A DNA stretch of 37,586 nucleotides from Pedobacter sp. V48 (GTDB taxonomy: Bacteria; Bacteroidota; Bacteroidia; Sphingobacteriales; Sphingobacteriaceae). The stretch lies in contig NZ_AWRU01000006.1 of NCBI RefSeq assembly GCF_000523515.1, positions 510,621 to 548,206 on the forward strand, given 5' to 3'. Below, piece by piece: positions 26,750 to 34,127 of the stretch (its first letter is position 1; each line of letters starts with the position of its first letter). Below the pieces are notes generated by a model, which worked only from the letters and a program-made list of their open reading frames with translations, searched no databases and was not told the DNA's origin. The position numbers were made by a program, and so were the translations under genes.

Positions 26750-29700
26750 ATGATGAGTAATTACCGCGACAATTTAAAGGTATTATTGTTAGCGATGCTT
26801 TTGAGCTTCGCGGTAGTACCATTGTGTGCCCAGAAGAAAGTGATCTGGGAGATAGGATCTTCGGATAATAAGGATGGAGATATGGCACTGGCTCCTTCAG
26901 GATATAAGCATTTTTTAGATCATGATTTTGGATGGGAAGACAGGTTTTTTCTTATTGGGTTTTCAAAACCTGAAAAGGATTGGCCATATGTTTTGCCTGG
27001 GCCAAACGATGGTTGGGGAGGTACAGGCAGTACCTCTGGCTTGAGAACTCATACTGCAAACATATTGTTCGGACTTACCAGCTTACCTGTGCAGGGAGAA
27101 TGGAATTTTGTTATTGATTTACTGGGCTATCAAGGTGATTCTCCGCCGCTGCTTAAAGTGATTATCAATGGTAAAGCATTTGTAAAACAGTTGCCAAAGT
27201 ACAAACCAGATGGAGTTATTGAAGGTGTGCTGAAGGATGCAAAAGAATATAAAATAGAAATCCCAGTTCAATCTGAATTGCTCCGTAAAGGAGGAAACGA
27301 GATTGTGCTTACTACACTGGATAGCTCCTGGATGGTATTTGATCAAGTTAGGTTGGAAGGTCCGCAAAGTGTAGGCTTGGTTAAAAACAAATCTATTTTT
27401 TTAAGAGATGTAAAAGCTGCTGATTATGAATTAACACAAAATGGCAAACAGGTTCAGCCATTGCTTGTTGATGCACAGCACCTTTCAGGAAGCCCTGAAC
27501 TTAGTGTTAAACTGGATGGGAAACTTTTGTTTAAAGAGAAACTGGATAGTTCCAGGTATCAATTTGAGGTGCCGATGCCTGCTGTAACTACTCCAAAAGA
27601 AAGCAGATACGAGATTTTTAGCAATGGAACATTGTTGGAAAAAGGGACAGTTAAGCGATCGAAACAACAACAATTTACTTCTGCTGATTATGTAAATACC
27701 AGAATGGGTACTGCTCATTCGCGCTGGATGATTGCCCCTGGTCCATGGATGCCATTTAGTATGGTTAAATTGAGCCCTGATAATCAAAATGCAGGATGGA
27801 CGGCAGGCTATGATCCTTCTTTTGAAAGTGTTGGGGTCTTTAGTCACATTCATGAATGGACTATGGCTGGCCTGGGCATGTTGCCTGTTAATGGGTCTCT
27901 AAAAATTAAAGTTGGAGATGAGCGTAAAGCTGGAGACGGTTACCGATCTCAAATTGATAAATCAACAGAGGAAGCTCTTTTAGGCTATTACAAAGTGATG
28001 CTTACCGACTATAACATTAAGGCTGAGCTAACGGCTACAACCAGATGTGGCTTTCAACGGTATACCTATCCTAAAGCCGAGAATTCGAGGGTAATGATCG
28101 ACCTCCAGATCCCCGCTGAATATACTTATCAATTAAAGGATGTTTCATTAAGAAAAGTAAGCGATTATAGGATTGAAGGTTTTACAAGGCAATTTACACC
28201 TAATGCCTGGTCTGGCGATGTTAATCAGGATTATAAGATTCACTTTGTGATTGAATTTGATCAGCCAATTAAAAAATTCGGTACCTGGTTAAACGATGAG
28301 CTGAGTGAAAAGGATATTTTAAATGCAGGCACTGTTAAAGATGCAGGGGCGTATGTAGAATTTGATACTAGAAAGAACCAGGTCGTGCAAACACGTACAG
28401 GTATATCACTTGTAAACATTGAAAATGCCTCTCAAAATCTATTAAAAGAAGTTACGGAACCTTATGGCTGGAGTTTCGATAAAGTTCGCAACGGACAACG
28501 GGATGCATGGAATAAGCTGATGGGGCGTTTAGCGATTACTACCAACGACAGACGTGAAAAAGTAAGGTTTTATAGCAATATGTATCGGGCATTGGCCAGT
28601 CGTAACACCTGGAGTGATTTGGATGGTAAGTGGGTTGACGCTACACAAAAGATTCAGCAACTTAGGGATCCAAATGCGTTGGCTTTAGGCTGTGATGCTT
28701 TTTGGAATACATTTTGGAACCTTAATCAGTTTTGGAATCTTGTTACTCCGGAGTGGTCGTCCAGGTGGGTTAAATCACAATTGGCAATGTATGATGCCAA
28801 TGGCTGGCTGGCAAAAGGTCCCGCAGGAATGAACTATGTGCCTGTAATGGTTGCCGAACATGAAATTCCTTTAATAGTTGGTGCATATCAAATGGGTATT
28901 CGAGATTTTGATGCTCAAAAAGCTTTTGAAGCTGTGTATAAAATGCAGACTACACCTGCCCAAAAAGTTGGATTGGGGTTTGCAGGAAACAGAGATCTTT
29001 TACCTTATTTAAAACATAAATATGTGCCATACGATCAGGGAAGGTTCTCTAATACACTCGAATATGCTTATGACGACTGGACGGTATCGCAATTTGCAAA
29101 AGCGCTGGGTAAAAAGGAAGCAGCAGATGAGTTTACGCTGCGGGCAAACTATTGGAAAAATGCAATAGATAAGGAAACAGGTTATGCACGTTTACGTAAG
29201 TCAGATGGCTCTTGGTTTCCTGATTTTGATCCTTTTAAGTCAGGGGCCAATGAGCAGTATGTAGAAGGGAATGCCTGGCAGTTAACCTATTTTGTGCCTC
29301 AGGATGTGCCTGGTTTGGCTAAGGAAATTGGAGAAGATAAGTTTGTAGATCGTCTGGAATGGGGTTTTAAAGAAAGCTATAAATTACGCTTTAATGCACC
29401 GGGCGATCAATACTGGGATTACCCGGTAATTCAGGGTAATCAGCAGTCTATGCATTTTGCTTTTCTTTTTAATTGGGTTAAGAAACCCTGGCTTACACAA
29501 TATTGGAGTCGCTCTATCATAGATCGTTATTATGGGTTTGATGTATCTAATGCTTATCTTGGAGATGAAGATCAGGGCCAGATGAGTGCCTGGTTTATTA
29601 TGGTATCTATGGGGCTTTTCCAGACTGATGGTGGCTGCAGCACTGATCCTATATATGAAATTGGAAGTCCGCTTTTTTCTAAAGTAACCATCGATTTGGG

Positions 29701-29893
29701 TGAGCAATACGGCAGAGGCAAAACCTTTAGTATTGAAGCGCCAAATGTATCCAGATCCAATAAATATGTGCAAAGTGCAATACTTAATGGTAAAGCATTA
29801 AACTCATTTAAATTTCCAGCATCAGAACTGCTTAAGGGTGGTAAGTTAGTACTAAATATGGGAGCAAGCCCCAATAAGAATTGGGGCCTATAA
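26750..29893 (+). CDS. GH92-like alpha-mannosidase with an extra N-terminal domain
   Basis: A 1047-residue exported enzyme (signal peptide to about 28). Residues ~30-220 resemble the carbohydrate-binding domain III of rhamnogalacturonan lyases (PL4): KKVIWEIGSSDNKDGDMALA, WPYVLPGPNDGWGGTGSTSG, SSWMVFDQVRLEG. After a linker, the GH92 core starts near 310 with VNTRMGTAHSRWM and FSHIHEWTMAGLG. Kept: the EGNAWQ motif (Glu839, probable catalytic acid) and GDEDQGQMSAW (938-948) with the Asp pair thought to act as base. Changed: the usual GNEPSHH loop reads GNQQSMH (896-902), which may shift the +1 subsite. GH92 enzymes remove alpha-linked mannose, using Ca2+. Linkage cannot be stated. Confidence 0.88.
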   Translation: MMSNYRDNLKVLLLAMLLSFAVVPLCAQKKVIWEIGSSDNKDGDMALAPSGYKHFLDHDFGWEDRFFLIGFSKPEKDWPYVLPGPNDGWGGTGSTSGLRTHTANILFGLTSLPVQGEWNFVIDLLGYQGDSPPLLKVIINGKAFVKQLPKYKPDGVIEGVLKDAKEYKIEIPVQSELLRKGGNEIVLTTLDSSWMVFDQVRLEGPQSVGLVKNKSIFLRDVKAADYELTQNGKQVQPLLVDAQHLSGSPELSVKLDGKLLFKEKLDSSRYQFEVPMPAVTTPKESRYEIFSNGTLLEKGTVKRSKQQQFTSADYVNTRMGTAHSRWMIAPGPWMPFSMVKLSPDNQNAGWTAGYDPSFESVGVFSHIHEWTMAGLGMLPVNGSLKIKVGDERKAGDGYRSQIDKSTEEALLGYYKVMLTDYNIKAELTATTRCGFQRYTYPKAENSRVMIDLQIPAEYTYQLKDVSLRKVSDYRIEGFTRQFTPNAWSGDVNQDYKIHFVIEFDQPIKKFGTWLNDELSEKDILNAGTVKDAGAYVEFDTRKNQVVQTRTGISLVNIENASQNLLKEVTEPYGWSFDKVRNGQRDAWNKLMGRLAITTNDRREKVRFYSNMYRALASRNTWSDLDGKWVDATQKIQQLRDPNALALGCDAFWNTFWNLNQFWNLVTPEWSSRWVKSQLAMYDANGWLAKGPAGMNYVPVMVAEHEIPLIVGAYQMGIRDFDAQKAFEAVYKMQTTPAQKVGLGFAGNRDLLPYLKHKYVPYDQGRFSNTLEYAYDDWTVSQFAKALGKKEAADEFTLRANYWKNAIDKETGYARLRKSDGSWFPDFDPFKSGANEQYVEGNAWQLTYFVPQDVPGLAKEIGEDKFVDRLEWGFKESYKLRFNAPGDQYWDYPVIQGNQQSMHFAFLFNWVKKPWLTQYWSRSIIDRYYGFDVSNAYLGDEDQGQMSAWFIMVSMGLFQTDGGCSTDPIYEIGSPLFSKVTIDLGEQYGRGKTFSIEAPNVSRSNKYVQSAILNGKALNSFKFPASELLKGGKLVLNMGASPNKNWGL
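29868..29887. terminator. Hairpin at the meeting point of the GH92 and gntR genes
   Basis: GCCCCAAT (29868-29875) pairs with ATTGGGGC (29880-29887) around AAGA. It lies inside the last codons of the GH92 gene and just after the gntR stop on the other strand. U runs are weak, so it may be only a partial terminator. Confidence 0.45.
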
Positions 29894-29895
29894 TT

Positions 29896-30627
29896 TTAGC
29901 TTCTTCTGCTCTCTACGGTATAAACAAAGCTATCCGCCTTATAGTATCCCAGGTTGTATTCTATAGGACGATCTGCCTGATCAAAGACAAAGCGTTTACG
30001 GAATAAGATAGGACTCCCAGGTTCTGTTTCGAGCTTTGAGGCAATGAACTTATCAGCTGCTTTTGCACTGATCTCTTCTTTTGATAATTCTGAAATGATG
30101 TTGTAATCGGCCTGCAATATATCGTAGAGAGGTCTTTTGAAATCTTCCTCACCTGTTAATCCTGTGCGGGGGTGAAAATAGGAAACAAAATATACAAAAG
30201 GGCCTTCAGGCTTGCCTCTTAAACGTTCAAGTTTTAATATTTTTTGGTCGGTTTTGATGTTGAAGAAATTGGCAATTATTTCTTCAGGATAAATCCAGCT
30301 TACATGCAATTCAAAGTTCTTGATCGGAATGCCTCTGGCTTTCATTTCCTGAGAGAAACTTAGCCAGTTTGCAGATTTAGAACTGATCATGGCATCTGCT
30401 ACTTTTGTTCCAACTCCCTTTTTACGGATTAACAATCCTTCATATACCAGTTTGTTCAACGCCTGACGAAGCGTGGTGCGGGAAATGGCCAGCTGATTGG
30501 CAAGATCAATTTCATTGGGCAATAATTTGCCGTTTTGAAATTGAGGGTCTGCTATCATTTTACGCAACAACTCTTCTGCTTGTATATGCAGAGGAATGGG
30601 ACTTTTATGGTTGAGTGCTAATTTCAT
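29896..30627 (-). CDS. GntR-family (HutC/UTRA) transcriptional regulator
   Basis: A 243-residue cytoplasmic repressor-type protein. Residues 1-75 hold the winged helix-turn-helix with LPNEIDLANQLAISRTTLRQ and NKLVYEGLLIRKKGVGTKV; residues ~90-240 are the UTRA ligand domain (KILKLERLRG, GPFVYFVSYFHPRTGL, PLYDILQADYNI, RPIEYNLGYYKADSFVYTVE). UTRA domains in this family bind small molecules, often phosphosugars; mannose-6-phosphate or a relative would fit here, but is inferred. It is divergent from the isomerase gene and ends 2 bp from the end of the first GH92 gene. It is the only dedicated regulator of this cluster and probably binds the 14-bp motif found at three promoters. Confidence 0.92.
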   Translation of the reverse strand: MKLALNHKSPIPLHIQAEELLRKMIADPQFQNGKLLPNEIDLANQLAISRTTLRQALNKLVYEGLLIRKKGVGTKVADAMISSKSANWLSFSQEMKARGIPIKNFELHVSWIYPEEIIANFFNIKTDQKILKLERLRGKPEGPFVYFVSYFHPRTGLTGEEDFKRPLYDILQADYNIISELSKEEISAKAADKFIASKLETEPGSPILFRKRFVFDQADRPIEYNLGYYKADSFVYTVESRRS

Positions 30628-30695
30628 AGTTTATATACGGCTTTAAGGTTGCCCTTTATGTCTGTTTTTCTCTATTGCAATATTATGAAAATATA

Positions 30696-30732
30696 TTTGC
30701 AATGGATTATTAAATCACTATGTTTGTACATA
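30696..30732 (+). promoter_or_regulatory. Promoter with overlapping candidate GntR operator, copy 3
   Basis: TTTG (30696-30699), a 19-nt spacer and TATGTTTG (30719-30726) are a consensus Bacteroidota promoter. The -7 box is the left part of TATGTTTGTACATA (30719-30732), the best match to the shared motif. A repressor bound here would cover the -7 box and start site of the isomerase operon. Confidence 0.6.
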
Positions 30733-30807
30733 TTTGGTTCTTGTATTGGATGTGATTTACCGGTATTCGGCTTTTATGGTGGTATTAAGCTGTTTTTGTT
30801 GGTTTTT

Positions 30808-30821
30808 TATGTTTGTACATG
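30808..30821 (+). promoter_or_regulatory. Candidate GntR operator, copy 4 (in the leader of the isomerase operon)
   Basis: TATGTTTGTACATG, 89 bp downstream of copy 3 and 36 nt before the gene start. No -33 element is well placed, so this copy is more likely an operator in the leader than a promoter. Confidence 0.45.
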
Positions 30822-30857
30822 GGTTTGGTTGTTAATAAATAAAGGGTAGTTGAAATT

Positions 30858-32702
30858 ATGATTGAAGCTTCTGAGGCTACAGAAAATGAAAAAATTCAAA
30901 CTGGCAAAAGTATGAGCGAGTATAAATGGAGAAATAGTATGCAACCGTTGTTGCAGCAACACATATATGAGAGTCCCAGAGAAGACAATAATTATAATTC
31001 AATACCTTATCACAAATTAGGGAAAGGTAAAATATATAGTGGCTTCGGAAGTTTAGTGGCATGGATCATTGAGCAGAAAAATGTACTCATTGATGGGTAT
31101 GGAGGAGTGTTTTTTACCGACATCCAGCAAGAGGTACAGAAAAAACTTGAAGAGAACGGTTTTTCTGTAAAATGGCATTTTACAGCAGATTATTTTAAAA
31201 GTGAAGCCGAAGTAGAGGAAATGGTTAAACCATTTTTAGGCGGCGCTGAAGATGTCTGGGGATTTAAAACTACCCTTAATCTTAAGGATTTCTTTAAAAT
31301 TGATGAGTTTTTAGCACTTGAAAAAGATGATCAGGCAGATATCAATATTGTAATTGGTATCGGTGCCGGTTTACTGAATTGGGATGCTCCAGTAGTGTAT
31401 TTTGATATCCCTAAAAACGAAATACAATACCGTATGCGGGCAGGATCCCTCGGAAATCTTGGAAGTAACATCACAGACAAGGCGTTTAAAATGTATAAAC
31501 GCTTCTACTTTGTAGATTGGGTAGTGCTAAACGAATATAAGGCCGAATTACTTGAAAAGATCGCTATAGTTGCAGATGGGCAAAGAGTAGGTAGGCCAAA
31601 CTGGTTGTTTAAAAAAGACCTGGTTGAAGGGTTACATAAACTTAGCCACGCTGTCTTGCGTGCGCGCCCCTGGTTTGAAAGCGGATCGTGGGGAGGGCAA
31701 TGGATGAAGAAACATCTGCAGGGCTTAAATACCAACGAGGTCAATTATGCATGGTCATTTGAGTTAATTACCCCAGAAAATGGTATTGTATTGGAGAGTG
31801 ATGGAAACTTGCTGGAAATACCCTTTGATATGTTAATGACGATTGAGTATAAAGCCATATTAGGAGAACATGCTGAACAGTTTGGTAGCTATTTTCCTAT
31901 TCGTTTTGATTTTCTGGACACTTTTAAAGGAGGTAATCTATCCATTCAGTGTCACCCATCAAAATCATATATCAGAGAAAAATTCGGAGAAACCATTACT
32001 CAGGATGAAACCTACTATATTCTGGATTGCGCGCCAGGTGCAAAGGTTTACCTGGGTTTCCAGGAAAATATAGATCCACAGGAATTCAGAAAAGCATTGG
32101 AACTTAGCCAACTTAAAAAACAAGAGATTTTAGTAGAGAGATATGTACGTAGCTTTCCCTCGCGCAAGCACGAACTATATTTGATTCCTAATGGTACTGT
32201 TCATAGTTCTGGTGTAAATAATATGGTGCTTGAGATTAGCGCTACCCCGTACATCTTTACGTTTAAAATGTACGACTGGCTATCTCTGGATCTTAACGGA
32301 GAACCTAGGCCGATTAATATAGAGCATGCCTTTAATAACCTTAGGTTTGAAAGAAAAGGAGAGAAAGTACCAAAAGAGCTAATTGCTAAGCAAGTTTTAT
32401 TTGATAGAGGCGATGATTGGGAAATACTGCATTTACCAACGCATAAGGATCATTTTTATGATGTGCATCGCATTGAGTTTGATACTGAACTGACTATTGA
32501 TACTGAAGATAGATGTCATGTATTGATGCTTGTTGAAGGCACTTCCATTTCTGTGGAGATTGAAGAGAATGAGACCAATAAATTTCACTATGCCGAGACC
32601 TTTATTATTCCAGCTGCAACCCAAAAATATAAGCTGATAAATCATGGAAAAGGAAGAGCAAAAGTGATTAAAGCTTTCCTTAAACATGATATTGAATTGT
32701 AA
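30858..32702 (+). CDS. Type I mannose-6-phosphate isomerase fused to a kinase-like N-terminal domain
   Basis: A 614-residue cytoplasmic protein, about 290 residues longer than ordinary type I isomerases (about 320). The C-terminal part (from WGGQWMKKHL near 275) is an isomerase cupin with all zinc ligands: Gln364 and His366 in SIQCHPSK, Glu384 in DETYYIL, His449 in GTVHSSG. It would convert mannose-6-phosphate to fructose-6-phosphate. The N-terminal part (about 50-265) has VLIDGYGG, TADYFK, INIVIGIGAG and VVYFDIPKNEIQYRMRAG, a pattern like uridine-kinase-type folds, but no GxxxxGK P-loop. Its role is unknown; it may be a dead or altered kinase. First gene of a three-gene operon with a sugar symporter and a GH92. 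Confidence 0.82.
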   Translation: MIEASEATENEKIQTGKSMSEYKWRNSMQPLLQQHIYESPREDNNYNSIPYHKLGKGKIYSGFGSLVAWIIEQKNVLIDGYGGVFFTDIQQEVQKKLEENGFSVKWHFTADYFKSEAEVEEMVKPFLGGAEDVWGFKTTLNLKDFFKIDEFLALEKDDQADINIVIGIGAGLLNWDAPVVYFDIPKNEIQYRMRAGSLGNLGSNITDKAFKMYKRFYFVDWVVLNEYKAELLEKIAIVADGQRVGRPNWLFKKDLVEGLHKLSHAVLRARPWFESGSWGGQWMKKHLQGLNTNEVNYAWSFELITPENGIVLESDGNLLEIPFDMLMTIEYKAILGEHAEQFGSYFPIRFDFLDTFKGGNLSIQCHPSKSYIREKFGETITQDETYYILDCAPGAKVYLGFQENIDPQEFRKALELSQLKKQEILVERYVRSFPSRKHELYLIPNGTVHSSGVNNMVLEISATPYIFTFKMYDWLSLDLNGEPRPINIEHAFNNLRFERKGEKVPKELIAKQVLFDRGDDWEILHLPTHKDHFYDVHRIEFDTELTIDTEDRCHVLMLVEGTSISVEIEENETNKFHYAETFIIPAATQKYKLINHGKGRAKVIKAFLKHDIEL

Positions 32703-32708
32703 AGAATA

Positions 32709-32729
32709 ACCTAACCAAATACCTAACCA
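32709..32729 (+). repeat. Short tandem repeat before the symporter gene
   Basis: ACCTAACCA occurs at 32709-32717 and 32721-32729, period 12, in the 45-bp gap between the isomerase and symporter genes. Meaning unknown; possibly chance. Confidence 0.4.
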
Positions 32730-32747
32730 TTTATAAACCGAGCAAGT

Positions 32748-34127
32748 ATGAATAATAATTATAAAACTTATTTGGGCTTAATTACCCTTGTTGCATCTTT
32801 AGGAGGTTTGCTTTTTGGCTTTGATATGGCGGTAATATCTGGAGTATTGCCCTTTGTAGAGAAACAATTTGACTTAACTCCATTACAGGAAGGGTGGTTT
32901 GTTTCTTCAGCCCTTGTCGGCTGTATTGTGGGGGTTGCATTTTCAGGAGATTTGAGTGATAGACTCGGACGTAAAAAACTACTCTTTATTTCTGCCGTTT
33001 TATTCCTTTTCTCTGCCATTGGCTGTTCTTTGGTGACATCTCTTGACTGGTTAATTGCATCAAGGTTATTAGGCGGTATAGGTGTTGGTATTGCATCCAT
33101 TGTAGTTCCCTTGTATCTTTCAGAAATATCTCCTGCGGCTATTAGAGGCAGACTGGTTACTTTTTATCAGTTGGCAATTACCGTAGGGATTTTGATGGCC
33201 TATATAACCAATTCAGTGCTGTTAAATTATTCGGAACATCATACCGCTACTTCAGGGCTAATTGACCTGATATACATTAAAGAAATATGGCGCGGCATGT
33301 TTAGTATAGGTGGAGTGCTGGCCACACTGTTTTTGGTTGGTTTGTTTTTTGTCCCCGAAAGTCCGCGATGGTTAATAAAAAAAGGCAGAAATCTGGAAGG
33401 CTTAGCCATTTTAAAAAGCATAAATAACGGTAAAGAGGAAGCGGTTGAAGTAGCCCTAACCGGAGAAAAAAATGAGGATAACGGCTCTTATAAAGAATTG
33501 TTTTCCCCTAAATTAAGGAAAGCCATGCTGTTAGGTATTTTGCTGCCTTTGTTTTCTCAGTTAAGCGGTATAAATGCCATCATTTATTATGGGCCATCCA
33601 TACTAAATGATGCAGGGATTGCTTTAAGTAATTCTTTTTTAGGACAGATCATATTCGGGGTAGCCAATCTCGTATTTACTTTTATTGCGATATGGAAAGT
33701 TGATGATTGGGGCAGGAGGCCACTTTATTTAATCGGTACAATTGGGGCAACAGTAAGTTTGTTTGTTACAGGTTTTCTGTTTTATCTAGGCCTTACTTCA
33801 AGTATATTCTTAATTATTAGCGTCACACTCTTTTTGGCTTGTTTTGCGTTCTCTATAGGCCCTTTAAAGTTTGTAGTGGCTTCTGAAATATTTCCTACAA
33901 ATATCAGAGGTAAAGCTTTGGGTGTAAGCATAATGGTGATGTGGGTTGCCGATACCATAATGGGTCAGGTTACACCAATATTGTTAAAACAGGCCGGAAC
34001 ACCCGCAACCTTCTGGGTATTTGCCTTTTTCTGTTTCATCGCCTTTTTTGTTGTTTACAAGTTATTGCCCGAAACCAAGGGTAAATCATTAGAAGAAATA
34101 GAATCATTTTGGGATAAGAAGAAATAG
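32748..34127 (+). CDS. Sugar porter-family MFS symporter
   Basis: A 459-residue 12-helix inner-membrane transporter of the sugar porter family (XylE/glucose-type). Family marks: SDRLGRKKLL in the first cytoplasmic loop, RLLGGIGVGIASIVVPLYLS, the central PESPRWLIKKGR, the sugar-site QLSGINAIIYYGP in helix 7, and PETKGKSLEEIE at the C terminus. It probably imports a free hexose with a proton; given its place between an isomerase and a mannosidase, mannose is the best guess. The protein ends ESFWDKKK; its last 14 nt overlap the frame of the following GH92 lipoprotein, suggesting translational coupling. No separate hexokinase is present in the cluster. Confidence 0.93.
   Translation: MNNNYKTYLGLITLVASLGGLLFGFDMAVISGVLPFVEKQFDLTPLQEGWFVSSALVGCIVGVAFSGDLSDRLGRKKLLFISAVLFLFSAIGCSLVTSLDWLIASRLLGGIGVGIASIVVPLYLSEISPAAIRGRLVTFYQLAITVGILMAYITNSVLLNYSEHHTATSGLIDLIYIKEIWRGMFSIGGVLATLFLVGLFFVPESPRWLIKKGRNLEGLAILKSINNGKEEAVEVALTGEKNEDNGSYKELFSPKLRKAMLLGILLPLFSQLSGINAIIYYGPSILNDAGIALSNSFLGQIIFGVANLVFTFIAIWKVDDWGRRPLYLIGTIGATVSLFVTGFLFYLGLTSSIFLIISVTLFLACFAFSIGPLKFVVASEIFPTNIRGKALGVSIMVMWVADTIMGQVTPILLKQAGTPATFWVFAFFCFIAFFVVYKLLPETKGKSLEEIESFWDKKK

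Noticed and set aside
30649..30849. 66-codon hydrophobic frame between gntR and the isomerase gene
   Set aside because: It covers the promoter and both operator copies, and its composition is explained by T-rich DNA. It has no recognisable motif.
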